Of a DNA stretch of 64,000 bases, positions 12,879 through 24,440 are shown in pieces (positions within the stretch are counted from its first letter, which is position 1; the number at the start of each line of letters is the position of its first letter). This DNA is from Microstegium vimineum. Its lineage: Eukaryota > Streptophyta > Magnoliopsida > Poales > Poaceae. The stretch is taken from contig CM039133.1 in NCBI GenBank assembly GCA_022036555.1, forward strand, positions 46,142,718-46,206,717. The letters run 5' to 3'. The notes below the pieces were generated by a model. The model worked only from the letters and a program-made list of their open reading frames with translations, did no database searches and was not told the origin of the DNA. The translations under genes and the position numbers were made by a program.

Positions 12879-13119
12879 CTGTACAAATATAGAAAATGCG
12901 CTTATTTGAGAAGCATGTATGACCCAGCTTCTGCGATTTAGGGTAAAGGGGGTGGTGGGGAAAAGCGCGACCAGAAAAAACTATCAAAAACGAGTTGTTT
13001 GACTATTAGTTTCAACTTATTTTAGCCATGAGCAACATTTAAGCTATTCCAAACAGGACCATACAAATACACAAATAAGCAACGCTTCGGCTCGAGTTGA
13101 GTCTTTACATTTGTCATAC

Positions 13120-13235
13120 ATATATGATTGTTGGCTCGTTGCCACGGGTACTCACCTAGTAGAAGCATATATATATATATATATATATGCTTCTACTAGG
13201 TGAGTACCCGTGGCAACGAGCCAACAATCATATAT
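13120..13235. repeat. Perfect 116-bp palindrome (long hairpin)
   Basis: Positions 13120 to 13235 read the same on both strands, centred between 13177 and 13178. The non-AT part of each arm (about 45 bases) includes ggtactcacctagtagaagc on the left and its exact complement on the right. The core is (AT)n. The arm motif with ACCCGTGGCAACGAG resembles the ends of a widespread grass repeat containing CCCGTGCGTTGCAACGG. No TSD was clear. Confidence 0.9.
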
Positions 13236-14187
13236 ATATATATATATATATAATGTACCATATATAAACATTGTCGAGGAGCACCATACACACGGACATT
13301 GAAAAAATGTACCAAAAGTCGACCTTAGGCTTAAGGTATGTCTATAAGCAATAAAAATAACATCTCTCTCTCCATGGGCCAATCAAGTTAAGAGTGAGTA
13401 TGCTTTGCATGCTAGGACATCTTAAGGTATATCATTGTGAGAGTGAACATAGCTATTGTACATGACAATTATATATAGTGTTTATTCATGTCAATTCGCT
13501 CCTGCAAAATTGAGTCAAAGCCATAAAAATTAGAGCAATCATTACAGAGAACTGACACTTTATTTTGTTTTTCATAAATTTGTATACATGATAACTAGCT
13601 CGAATTAAGGTGGTGATATTCAGGAAATTTTGAACAGGAAATTTTGAACTCCGTGGTAGGTAGAAGCCTTATCAGGCAACACTTTCAGTTCTACAGTTGG
13701 CATGGCTATGGAAACATTACAACAATCGGCCGATTTCGACTGATTAAACAGTGATGTTCTGTGAGAGAGAATAAGTTGAAATAAACTGAAATAAGCAGTC
13801 AAGCGAACAGTGTTCGCTTGAACTACTTACAACTTGTTTCAGTTTCTTTAGCCACTAAGGTAAAAGATATACACCCTGCAAGACAAAAAAGAAAGAAAGA
13901 AAGAGTAAGATATCTTACTTTTTATCTTACTATTGCTAATTGAAGGTCTCAACAGAGACTTCACGTTAATTCTCCTCATACGCGTTTAGAAAAAAGATAA
14001 ATACTTAAAATTCTCAAATTAATCATAACATTGTAGCCATTAGTTAAAAGACTTTAAGTAACTATAACCATTGGATCTACTTTGTTCTCTAAATAGATAT
14101 CAACTCCACCATAGTTATATAGATAACAAACATCTTAAAATAAAATCTCAATGCCCGATAAAAAAATAACTTCAATGTCCGGTGAGA

Positions 14188-14425
14188 AAAAACAACTTCG
14201 GCCCTACACCAAAATTTCCCAATGGAAAAAAAAGAACAGCACAAATCTTTTTGATAAGATTTACGGTGTTCACAATTTTAACTAAATAAAAACAACTTCG
14301 GCCCTACAGCAAGATTTCCCAACAGAAAAAAAAAAGAACAGCAAAAAGAATCATGATAAGATTTACGACGTTCACAATTTTAACTGAATAAAAACAACTT
14401 CGGCCCCACAGCAAGATTTCCCTAT
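14188..14425. repeat. About 100-bp tandem repeat, just over two units
   Basis: Units starting near 14189, 14288 and 14391 share aacaacttcggccctacagc, a purine run, aagaacagc, and gataagatttacg..gttcacaattttaact. The third unit is partial. Differences between units indicate moderate age. No coding content. Confidence 0.8.
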
Positions 14426-15399
14426 GGACTCGCGGGCGATAGGATGGCAAGCCGATGCACGCTCACAGAAATGATAAACCGATGCAATCTTTTGACAAAC
14501 GTGTAGAATTGACAAGTCCAATTGGCAAACTGTTGGAGAGTGTTTTTTGATTGATTTGCCAAATTTTAAAGGATGACAAGTGATTTAGCAAACTGTTGGA
14601 GATGCTCAATGGCAAAAGAAATCTTGATAGGCCATAGGACGTTCACAATTATTTAAAAAATTAGATCGATAGTGCCCATTCACTGTTAGTTATCATCTAT
14701 TAATGACAAATCAAATAGACTATTAATAAAACAAACCAATCAAGCAACAAACCTTTCTATTACTATTTTTAGAGGCCTAACAATTCGATCTATTCAATTT
14801 CCTAATTAAATATCTAACTCTATCGTTATAGTTAAAAAGACATCTTAAAATCTCATGGTAAAAAACAATTTGGGGGCCTATGTCAAAATAAAATCTTGAT
14901 AGATTATAGTCTACCACCTTAGTTATTAACTAATAGAATATCTGACCCAACCTGCTCATCACATTTACAGTTTGTTTATGTCATGAACTAAAACAGTAGT
15001 ATTGTTCAAAATATTAGAGTGATAATAAATTTAGGTGAGCTAACACACCTATTTTTAAACATAGACATCTCACCTAAAGTCCCTTTTAAAAAAATTAAAG
15101 TGAAAATATTGGAAAAAAGATATTTAACTTTATATGTGGACAAAAAGTTGCAACAACTAAATTAAAAGTTGAAAGCTAAAATATTGGTTATGATGTTATA
15201 GGAAGGTATGCAACAAGAACTTATATTATTTAAGAACTAAATATATAATATGCTAAAGAATGGTCAATCCTAGAACTTCACACAAAAAAGAAGAAATATA
15301 TGGCCTTTAGTTTAGTGGACCAAAATACCATTGATAATAATATTTATTGGATCTATTCTATTTTCTAAATAACTACCCACATGTACAATATACTATATG

Positions 15400-15556
15400 C
15401 TTCTATGTGACCCAATTATATTAATAATATTATAATAGAATTTGATACAGTAAACATACATATTGTGCCATCATATATGTTTCTGTGTGACCCAATTATA
15501 TTGATATTAATATATAACAATTTGATACAGTAAATATACATATTGTGCTATCATGC
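15400..15556. repeat. About 78-bp direct duplication
   Basis: Two adjacent copies contain tgtgacccaattatatt, a variable AT spacer, tttgatacagtaaa-atacat and attgtgc-atcat. They differ by small indels in the AT spacer. It is simple tandem duplication in intergenic DNA. Confidence 0.75.
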
Positions 15557-16109
15557 AAATTATGTACACATACATGCATGCACGATAAATATATATGTTG
15601 TGTTCCAGAAATTCTGAAATGTATCTTCTTAACAACTCATATACTAACAATATTAAAAATATATCTATAACTATATTGGTTAGAATGACATATAATTTAT
15701 ATAAGTTTTCACTTAAACAGTTTACACATTCAAACATTTTAACTAAAATGTTATGTATCCCCTTACTGCACATATAATTTATTGACTAATAAATTTAACA
15801 TCATAAGAAGTGGGGTTTAGTGCTAACCGCAAGGGGGATTGCATTAATTTAGATTACATTAATTTAGAGTATAAACGTTATATAACTTAAGTGTCCATAT
15901 CCTCTTTAGTTGTTCGAGATCTCCTCTTCAAGCTCAATCAATGATTTTAAGTAATGTAGAAAACTTTTTCAATGACTGTTTCTGTTATTGTACTACTTAA
16001 AAGTATAGTTACGACTTACGACATATCATCATTATTTTAGGAAGTACAAAAAGGAAATGTGATAAAAGATACGATAAGAGTTCCAAATTAACTTTACTGT
16101 TAAAATAGG

Positions 16110-16336
16110 TACCCTCTCCGTCCTAAATTATAGTTCGTTTGACTTTTTTAACCGACCACTTGTCTTATTTAAATTTTTATGCAAAATATCATTTCTTTTG
16201 GTGTGGCTTACTTATTTAATAAATGGTCTACATAAATGACTTAAATTTGACTATGTTTGCACAAGTTTATTGAATAAGACGAGTGGTCAAACTTGGGGTA
16301 AAAAAGTCAAACGAATTATAAATTGAAGGAGTAGTA
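16110..16336. mobile_element. Stowaway-like MITE
   Basis: The left end TACCCTCTCCGTCC and the right end GAAGGAGTAGTA are degenerate inverted copies of the CTCCCTCCGT Stowaway terminus, bordered by TA. Internal sequence can fold on itself (gaccacttgtctta and taagacgagtggtc). No ORF. It lies about 0.5 kb downstream of the receptor kinase stop. Confidence 0.75.
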
Positions 16337-16800
16337 ATTAATTTTAATTAACAAAATCAAAAATTTAGATTCATAACATCATCGTATATAAGATATGGGC
16401 TACAACAAGAGCCACAATAGTTTAACCTAGTATTTCTACTAAATACATAGTAAAGATAAACTAAGGCGCCATACAAATTTTAAGGAAAAAATTATGGATA
16501 TAAATGAAAGAACATACAAATTAGCAATGATATGTTTGTCACAACTAGATAGAGATAACATAGTATGTTTTGTGTCTATTATGTTAGAAAAGGAACAAAG
16601 TGAAAAGCTTATTATAATTTTTTATTAGTCAGAGGTATTAAACAATAACTAATGTTTATTGTTTTTAAGATTCTGCCATATGAACATTTCGTATGAGCGA
16701 GAGCACGGGTTGATGGACCAGTAACTACTCAACTAGAACAAATTTTGAAGTATGCCATAAGAAAGTATAACGGACGTTGCTAGTATTACCTCAGTTTTCA

Positions 16801-19800
16801 CTATGATATGATATATGTCTTCTTGATTCCGTGCAACCTTGCAGTGACTTCCTGCATGCAGATGCGCTCATTCGGGGACTGCTTAGTGCAGAGAAGCCCA
16901 ATCTTTAGGACTGAAAGCAAACACTCCAAGCTTTTTTCCTTCATGGCCAATGAAGTTTCTGGAGATAAATGGTGTTGCTCTTCCAGTAGTTCAGGATCTA
17001 TTATCTGTGGTATCCTGTCAGGAAAGTTCATCTCAACAAATTTTGTAATGTTTATCTCACCATTAAACATATCATCAGTTGGCCTCCTTCGCAGAAATAT
17101 TTCAAGTAGAACAATCCCAAAGCTGTAAACATCCCCAGCACTCGAAACTGCTCCACCTGCAGCGCATTCTGCAGATAGCACAAATGAATTGCTTACTCTT
17201 ACTCCAATGATCGATAAACGTACATGAAAACATTACGCTGCATGAAACTAGGATTACCTGGAGGAATATACCCTATTGTTCCTATAATAGCAACTGAATC
17301 CGACATTAAATAAGTGGATGACGATGTTGCAGAGTCAAACTTGAACCTTGCAAGACCAAAGTCTCCAACATGTGCTGTCATATTGTCATCCAAAAGAATG
17401 TTGCTAGGCTTCAGATCACAATGGACGATAGTTCCTTGGTTGCCATGGTGTAGGTACTCCAATGCATCAGCGACATCCACTGCAATACTTAACCTTTGAG
17501 CCATTGTGATGTGGCTTCTAGTTGATGTGTCCCCATCACAATGAGTCGAGTACAGTAGCTCATGCAAGTCACCTTGTGTCATGAACTCATAGACTAAGGC
17601 TTTGAAATCATTTCCATTGGAATCAATACTAGAGCATGCAGTGAGTATAGGAACTAGATTTCGATGCCGCACCTTTCGTAGAGCATTACATTCTGCAATG
17701 AAGCTCTTTTGTGCCCCCCATGTCTCTACGTGAAAAACTTTGACAGCAACCATGGTTCTGTCTTGGAAGAGTTCTCCTTTGTACACGGAAGAATAACTTC
17801 CTTTGCCAATCAAATTGGATGATGAGAACCCAGATGTTGCTCTGGCGAGATCGTGGTAGGAAACTTTGGCAAACTTGCTACCGAATGACGGCAAAGTTAA
17901 CATATTTCTCTTTCGATTTCCTCTACAGACCACCATTACAGTTATGACTACTATAACAAGTGCCAAAATGCTGGATAAAGGGATCACCACTTTCTGTACA
18001 ATGGAATGCCTCTGTTTACCTGAATTAGCAGGCATGACATGGCATGCGAGTAGGTGTAGCTCCAATGGCCCACCACAAAGCGCTGGATTTCCATCAATCC
18101 TCACAGCAGTCACATTACTGAATATCCCTTTCAATGGGACCTCACCACTGATGTTGTTGAATGACAAATCTAGTTGCTCAAGGTATTGGAGGTTGCCGAG
18201 GGAGATCGGTATTGACCCAGTGAAATTATTGTGAGACAAGTCCAGAACTTCTAGACCCCTTAGGTTCCCTAGTGAAATGGGTATGCTTCCTCCGAAACTA
18301 TTCTGTCGCAACACAATGTATTCCAAGTTTTCACAATTACCTATAGTGGTCGGAAGCTCTCCAAACAGCATATTTGACGAAAGATTCAAATATAAGAGCC
18401 CCTTGGCATTGCCTATTTCATGAGGAAGTTGCCCTTGCAGGTTGTTTGCAGATAAATCAATACGAAGCATTGCTGGAATTGCAAACATCTCTTTGGGAAT
18501 ACCACCATGAAGAAGGTTATTTGCAAAGTTACATACTTGAAGATTTTGAAGAAATCCTATGCTTGTAGGTACATGCCCTTCGAATTTGTTGGCTTGAAGT
18601 CCGAGATTAGATAACCGAGTCAAGTTTGAAAGGGATGATGGAATAAACCCTGTGAAATTGTTGTTATCTAAAAGCAGCCATTGTAAACTGTTAAGAGTTC
18701 CAAGCCATTCTGGAACCTTGCCTGTAAATTGATTCCCATGTAGTGCTAACCACATCAGGTTGCGAAGGTTTGCGATCCCAGAAGGAAAGTCACCAGATAA
18801 TTGATTATACCCCAGTATTAATGTCCGCAGTTTAACAGAAAGGTTACCTATTGAAGTTGGTACGTGGCCTTCTAGCTGATTGGAATATAATGACAATGTT
18901 TGTAGATTAGTACAGTTGCCTAAGCTGTCAACAAACTCCCAGTCTTGACTGTTACGAGCTTCAAGTTTGTTTAACTCAAGATTCAGAAGGTAGAGATTTC
19001 CATGTTTACCAATGGAACTAGGGACCACCCCAGTGAAACTGTTGTTTGACATACCAATAAGGCGCAGATCCGATGCATTGGCCAACGAGGAAGGGATGTG
19101 TCCATGGAAAAAGTTGATGCCTATTGCAAGGAGTTGGAGGTTTGGAAGAGAGCTACCCAGGCCAGGTGGCACCTCGCCACTTAAATGATTCATCCCAATA
19201 CCAAAGGAAACGAGGGTTGAAAGATTCAGGATGGCCTGTGGAAAACTACCTACCAAATGGTTGGCACTAGCGCCCAGCCTCTGTAGCTCTGGAAAGTTGG
19301 CAAACTCATCTGGAAAGTTTCCCTCAATATTATTGAAATCGAAGTCTAACCACTTAAGGGTTGTGATATTGGCAAGAGAAGGAGGGATGGTTCCAGAAAG
19401 ATTATTAGATCGAAGCACCAGCTGTTTAAGTCCAAGAGGGAAACCAGGAAACCCTCCAAGGAGATTGTTCCCATCGAGCCATAGTTTCGCCAGGTTGGAG
19501 CAGTTTTGGAAAGTTGGTATAACTCCATGTAACGTGTTGTTGCTCAAGTAGAGGGTTTGGAGGCGATGCAACTGGCCAAGGGATGCTGGGATTTGTCCAC
19601 TGAATCTGTTTGTTGCTAGGGACAGGTGTTTCAGGAATGTCAGGTTTCCAAGCCATGGAGATATTTGGCCGACTAAACCTCGGTTTGCAAGGTCAAGATT
19701 AGTGACACGATGGACCGTTGACCTGCACGTGACACCTTCCCAACTGCAGAAGTGAGTGCTGTCATTCCAAGAAGCCAATCCTTGCTGTGGATCCAAACTG

Positions 19801-19943
19801 ATCGAGTTCTTGAATTCAAGCAGGGATAGTCGATCTGTTTGGTTCCCAGGAGTGGCGTTGCTGCTGCTGAGGCAGGTGACAGCATGCAAGCTGCAAGCCA
19901 TGAGCACCAGCAGAAGAAACTGTCCAGTTGTAGCAGCCTTCAT
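16801..19943 (-). CDS. LRR receptor-like kinase, subfamily XII (Xa21/EFR-like), non-RD
   Basis: Two exons on the minus strand, 19943-17258 and 17168-16801, around an 89-bp intron; 3054 nt, 1017 aa. In order: signal peptide (about 1-25), N-terminal cap ending in SWEGVTC, some 20 extracellular LRRs of the plant LxxLxLxxNxLxGxIP type, a transmembrane helix near residues 645-670, and a Ser/Thr kinase. The kinase shows IGKGSYSSVYKG, VAVK, HCDLKPSNILL and DFGLARF. Cysteine before the catalytic Asp makes it non-RD, as in immune receptors such as Xa21 and FLS2. The intron sits in the GYIPPE segment, a position common in this subfamily. The start was chosen because the protein then opens with a clear signal peptide; 44 upstream codons remain open but do not look like a signal sequence. 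It likely senses a microbial ligand at the plasma membrane; the ligand is unknown. No lesion seen. Confidence 0.93.
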
Positions 19944-20759
19944 GGCGGTAATAATAAGATAAGCAAGGTGGGCGGGGGCGGGGCCGGTGAAAAATTCACA
20001 AGTGTGGAATTCCAGCGGCTTCAGCTTTCTGTCCCTACCTATTATTACACGCAAGGAGATGAAGATGATCACCAATTCCGACTAAAGTACTAAAAAGCAT
20101 GATCAAAACTTCAAAATACTTCGAAACTAAATTTTCAGAAAATAGTAATTTACTTGGGCGTAAAACAAATTTGCATGTGGAATACCTGTCTACCTGATAC
20201 TAAAATAATGTCTTTTTTTCTCGATTACGGGAACCGGGGAATGTATCGTATGGTCTTCTGTTCAGCAGTTACCGAAACTGCCAGTGAAAATCCAACTGAA
20301 TGATGACGATCAATTATATCCTGCCATTCAGAGTTTACAAAAATCAAAACCTTGCCACATACTTACAATGATACAAAGATCAGAAGAAAACAAAGACCCC
20401 GCTGACCAACAAACCAGAGAAACAAGCTAGGGACCGGACACCTGGTAACAGAAATCGACATGCTTCATTGGATCTTTCGCCAGCGAGGAAGAAGTCACCG
20501 GCTTGCACGGGACACACGGGCTGGTCGAGCTACAACTATGAGTTATCCCTTCTTGACAGGTTTGTGGTCTGCAGACTGATGACCTTGTATTTCTGTGGAT
20601 AGCCGGGTGCCTTTTTTTCCTCTTCCACGATGGGTGCTTCTGCACAGGCCACATCAGCAAATATTGGCCATGCTTGCTGATGCTACGAACCCTTATAGTA
20701 GAAGCTAGCTACAGTACTAAACATGCCCACTGATGATTGGTCCCCCGGCCCATAGGATG
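19944..20759. other. Upstream region of the receptor kinase gene
   Basis: Probable promoter and 5' UTR of the minus-strand kinase. A 234-base minus-strand ORF (20427-20660) is Cys/Ser/Pro-rich and not recognised; it could be a gene fragment or chance. No sharp promoter element could be chosen. Confidence 0.4.
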
Positions 20760-20999
20760 TACTCCCTCCGTCCCAAATTAATAGTCGTTTTGGGTTTCCG
20801 TGTCACAATTTTTTACTAGATTTATATAAAATATGTGCAACATTAGTGTCTCTAAATAAATTTATTAAAAAACTAGATCAAAAAATCTATCTAATGATAT
20901 CAATTATATATCATAACTATTAATAATTTTTTATATAAAATTAATTTAAATTTTTTCTTGGAAAGTGAGAAAAACGGATATTTTAGGACGGAGGGAGGA
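20760..20999. mobile_element. Stowaway-like MITE
   Basis: Starts TACTCCCTCCGTCCCAAATTAATAG and ends TATTTTAGGACGGAGGGAG: inverted termini of the classic CTCCCTCCGTCC type with an AT-rich, foldable interior of about 240 bp. The left TA is present; the right border reads GGACAC, so one target copy has changed. It lies about 0.8 kb upstream of the receptor kinase start. Confidence 0.88.
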
Positions 21000-21194
21000 C
21001 ACAACTTGCGCCATGAGCATGAGAGGGATGGATATCGTCGTCCATAATTGGGGGTTCACATCAACAAAACATAGATGTCGTTTTCTTCAATTTACTCCAG
21101 TCGCCGGTAGCGGGCATTTTCTTCTATTTACTAGGATGGTATACCGATGCCTTGTCACGGGGCAATAATTAGATGCTACCGGTGTGAAATGCTG

Positions 21195-21385
21195 AAATTG
21201 CGCTACGCACTACCGCTATCAAGCTGGTTGTGTGTGGTTCGCCAAAACTCGAAAAACACTTGGCAAAAGTTTTGCTGAGTGCCGCACTCGATAAACTTAA
21301 CTTCGGACTAGATTTTAACGGCAAACAACTCTTTGTCAAGTGCTTCTTTGTCGGGCACTCGGCAAAGCCTATGCGGAGTGCTAAG
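21195..21385. mobile_element. Degenerate CACTA-type terminal fragment
   Basis: Repeated pieces such as cttggcaaaagttttgctgagtg and gtcgggcactcggcaaag match the GCACTCGGCAAAG-type subterminal repeats common in grass CACTA elements. No intact terminus or TSD was found, and the call rests on remembered motif similarity. Confidence 0.5.
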
Positions 21386-21876
21386 CCCCCATGAGTCGGT
21401 CGCGGGGGGCGCGCCGGCCCGTGGGGAGTGGTAGCCGCAGGCACAATGGGATAGGTGTGGGAGCGGCGGACCATGCGCGGTGTGCGTTGTGGGCACAGGC
21501 AGGGCATGGCCGGGCCACCACGACAGTGCGCCGACGCGAGCTTAGGGCAAGAGAGGGAGAAGGATATGGAGGAAGAATAGGGAGGCGAAGCGTTGAAGGA
21601 AGGTTAGGCTCTCGACGCCGAGATCCGAGGCGCCGAGGTCGTCGTCGAGACCCGTCGCACCGAGCTCAACGCTAAGATCTGTGGCGTCGAGCTGCTTGCC
21701 ACGTTGCGGTAGCTTGGTTGCCCATGCAGCAACACAACACTGAGGCCCATGACGCTGAGACGTGTTACCTCGGTGCCGTGTGTCATGGCGTCGACCCCCG
21801 GGGTCCAAAGATGAGTTTAGTTTTGTCAGGGGTGTAAACGTGAATTTTTCTTCAAAAAGGACCAAATTGTAAGAAC
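21386..21876. other. GC-rich stretch with an extra arm of the adjacent foldback element
   Basis: ORFs on both strands (21391-21675 and others) show no domain. At 21795-21872 the sequence repeats, in the same orientation, the right outer arm of the neighbouring foldback element (tccaaagatgagttta and gaccaaattgtaa shared with 24362-24438). This is therefore probably a rearranged third arm rather than a gene. Confidence 0.45.
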
Positions 21877-24440
21877 TCTTTACTATTTGATCATTTTTTA
21901 ATAAAAGTATTCATGTTTAGGCCCTTGGGCAACTTAAACTCATCTTTGGACCTTTTTCTTAGCGCCACAACCATGGCGCCAAAGTAGCACGTCTTAGTGC
22001 CATAGGTCATGGCGCCAAGGTTGGAGGTCACCTGGCGACATGGCGCTGACGTGGCTAGAGCTTGGCGCCATGAATCATGGCACCGAGCTCCGATTTCACT
22101 CTTAGCTCTTGAAGAATCATGGCTCTATTGGTTTTGGTGATTAACGGTAAATAGAGATTTTATGGCTAATGTGTGCTTTGCAGAGGCTATGCGTAGCTTA
22201 GCCATAGTGATCAACATGAATGAGCATCAATGGTTATCACTTAGCCCCCAAGATGGATATCGTTTCGGATTTCAAAAAGACATAATGAAGACCCTAGAGT
22301 GATAGGCTAAGTGTCATAAGGAGATGAAGGGCACTTAGTATAGATATGTCTTTATTTGATCTTTGGCCGTACTATAAAGAAGGGTTGAGACTACTAGCTT
22401 GACTTAGGAGAGCTTCATGACTTAGGTGTGGTGCACACTTGACTTCCTTAACTCTAAGCAAGCCTATGGTGACCGTAAGATAGCCTAGAACAACTTCCAT
22501 ATTCATCGCGACGAAAACCGAAGATGAGAAAGTCCTTCTCTAGGCGTCGGACGCTGAGTGCAGAGGCGACGGACGCTGTCCGTCGCGCCAGATGCTGGCG
22601 TCGGACGCTAGGGTATGCACCCTGAGCGTCTGGCGCGCTAATGGAGAGTTCCAGAGAGGGGAGATTTGCGACGGACGCGTCTATCGCAAAGGTGTGTCAG
22701 ACGCTAGCGAGCGTCCGGAAATATTTTCCCAGAAACCCGAGAGCAGCTAGTTGGAGCCAGACGCTGAGGCACAACGTCCATCGTCTGCTGACGTGAACAG
22801 GAACTAGCCGTTGGGGCTAGCAACGGAGCGTCCGTCGCCTAGTAACGGAGCGTCCGTTGCCAACTTAAAATACATGTTTTCTCACCCCGAGTGTTGAGTG
22901 TGTGGGGGAGTAGAAATATTCCACACCTTGCCTTTGCTCATCTGAGTTGCTGAGTTGCTTGAGAAGGTTGGGAAGAGAGCAAGAGCCCTAGAGAGAGAGA
23001 GAGAGTGATTCACGAATGCATCCATCCTCTCCTCTAGTTCATCTAAGAGTTTAAGTGTGCATCCACTCTAGTTGTGAGACTTGATTGAGTCAAGTGAAGA
23101 TCAAGGCTTGTTACTCTTGGTGATCAACATCACCTAGATGGTCCGATGGTGCTTGGGAGGAAGGTGATCGCCGTAGGATTATCGGCAACCCTTCTCCATC
23201 GACTTGTGATCGGTTGTGGGCGGTTCACCAAGCCGGAGTGGCGAAGAACCAGCCCGTAGAGAGCACTCATCCCTTACGCGGGATTGAGGGGGAGCAATAC
23301 CTTGCGAGGTGCTCCAACGAGGACTAGGGGGAGTGTCGACTCCTCGATACCTCGGCAAAACGTCGTCGTGTCAAGCTTTCTATCCCTAGCTCTTTCATAC
23401 CGCATTACTTTCCGCTTGTCCTTCCTTTCATTGACTTGCTACCGCTTTCTAGTTAGGACACACAATCGGTAGGCACTAGGGGGTAATTGGCATTGCTAGG
23501 ATTTCATATTGCTTTAGAAATTAGAAATAAGACCAATTCACCCCCCCTCTTGGGCATCTTGATCCTTTCAGCTCTAAATTAACATGACTTAGACTCTCTA
23601 AAAATCTCTCTAATTCATGGTGCCAAGCTCTCGAGCTCTAAATTAACATGACTTGAACACCCATAATTTACCATGACTTGGACATTGGATTTTTAGCATG
23701 ACTAGGATGACCGAGAATTTGGCTAAGTTTGTGATTTTAACCTGGGAATTGACATATGTGATTTAAAACTTGAGGAGACTTGTTTTATTGTCATCTTCTT
23801 GAAGAATACTCGAAATCGTAGTAATGTATCAAATTGAGCTGATATATAAATTTGAAACATGTCAATTCACTAGTGCCAATCATAGACTCAAAGACTTTGG
23901 AGGGACAAAGTTGCACTATATTTGAAATTGTGATAAATATTTGGGCATGTTAAAAACTGATTTAGGTTTAGGTCAAAATACAGAGTTTGTTGTACTCAAC
24001 TCAAACTAAAACGTTTATCAAACGTCAGAATTCATATATGGAAAAGAAAATATAGTTTTACCCTACTCAAAACAGCATCGTAACAAAGAGTGTTAACTAT
24101 TGATCCAACACTTAGGTAAATGAATTTGTTCGTCGTTTGGTCTACCAAGTGTTGGGCTTACGCATGCAACATACACTTAAAGTTTGTGATTACCATAGTC
24201 AAGTCATAGCAAAATTTTTAGGGAGGTGATGTTAATTTAGAGATAAAAGTGAAATCAGAGCTCGACGCCGTGATTAACGACGCCGAGCTTTGGCCACGTC
24301 AGTGCCACGTCGCTAGGCGACCTCCAATCTTGACGTCGTGGGTCGTGGCGCAGAGAAAAGAGTCCAAAGATGAGTTTAAGCTGTCTAGGAATTAAACGTT
24401 AATATATTTTTTTAAAAAAAATGACCAAATTGTAAAAATT
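21877..24440. mobile_element. Long inverted-repeat (foldback, MULE-like) element interrupted by a solo LTR
   Basis: The left arm (21877-22109, continuing at 23576) and the right arm (about 24190-24440) are inverted copies. Both contain cttaaactcatctttggac, a GCGCCA(C/T)-rich block, tggaggtc, gacgtggc and gatttcact. Arms exceed 200 bp with visible divergence. The Copia-type solo LTR sits in the left arm. No transposase was found, and the outer borders and TSD are uncertain. Long TIRs suggest a Mutator-like or foldback element, but the superfamily is not proven. Confidence 0.65.
22110..23570 (+). mobile_element. Solo LTR, Maximus/SIRE-like Copia family, with perfect TSD
   Basis: Starts TGAAGAATCATGG and ends GATCCTTTCA. 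The 5-bp target duplication GCTCT is perfect (22105-22109 and 23571-23575). It is the reverse-complement orientation of the copies at 9654 and 51674 and has similar ends. Length is 1461 bp. The promoter half (22540-22860) holds a CpG-rich array of GCGTCCGGCGC/GCGACGGACGC-type words. Removing it restores the inverted-repeat arm of the host element, which confirms the borders. Confidence 0.93.

Larger units (their letters stand above)
8302..13060. mobile_element. PIF/Harbinger-like MITE split by nested LTR insertions
   Basis: The left end GGCCCTCTTTGG (8302) and the inverted right end CCAAACAGGACC (to 13060) form imperfect terminal inverted repeats. The 3-base direct repeat ATA flanks them at 8299-8301 and 13061-13063. 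Only about 50 bases (left) and 180 bases (right) belong to the MITE; the middle is a solo LTR with its own target duplication. TIR and TSD lengths fit PIF/Harbinger, although its usual TSD is TTA/TAA. A small hAT element is the alternative. Confidence 0.6.
13236..16109. other. AT-rich intergenic DNA with two local tandem duplications
   Basis: No gene is supported in this 2.9 kb. Two repeats are listed separately. The rest is AT-rich with short ORFs that show no protein-like pattern. Confidence 0.5.

Noticed and set aside
13121..13235. MicroRNA gene in the palindrome
   Set aside because: A perfectly paired hairpin without bulges and with an AT loop is more like a transposon or hairpin-siRNA source; no mature miRNA was recognised.
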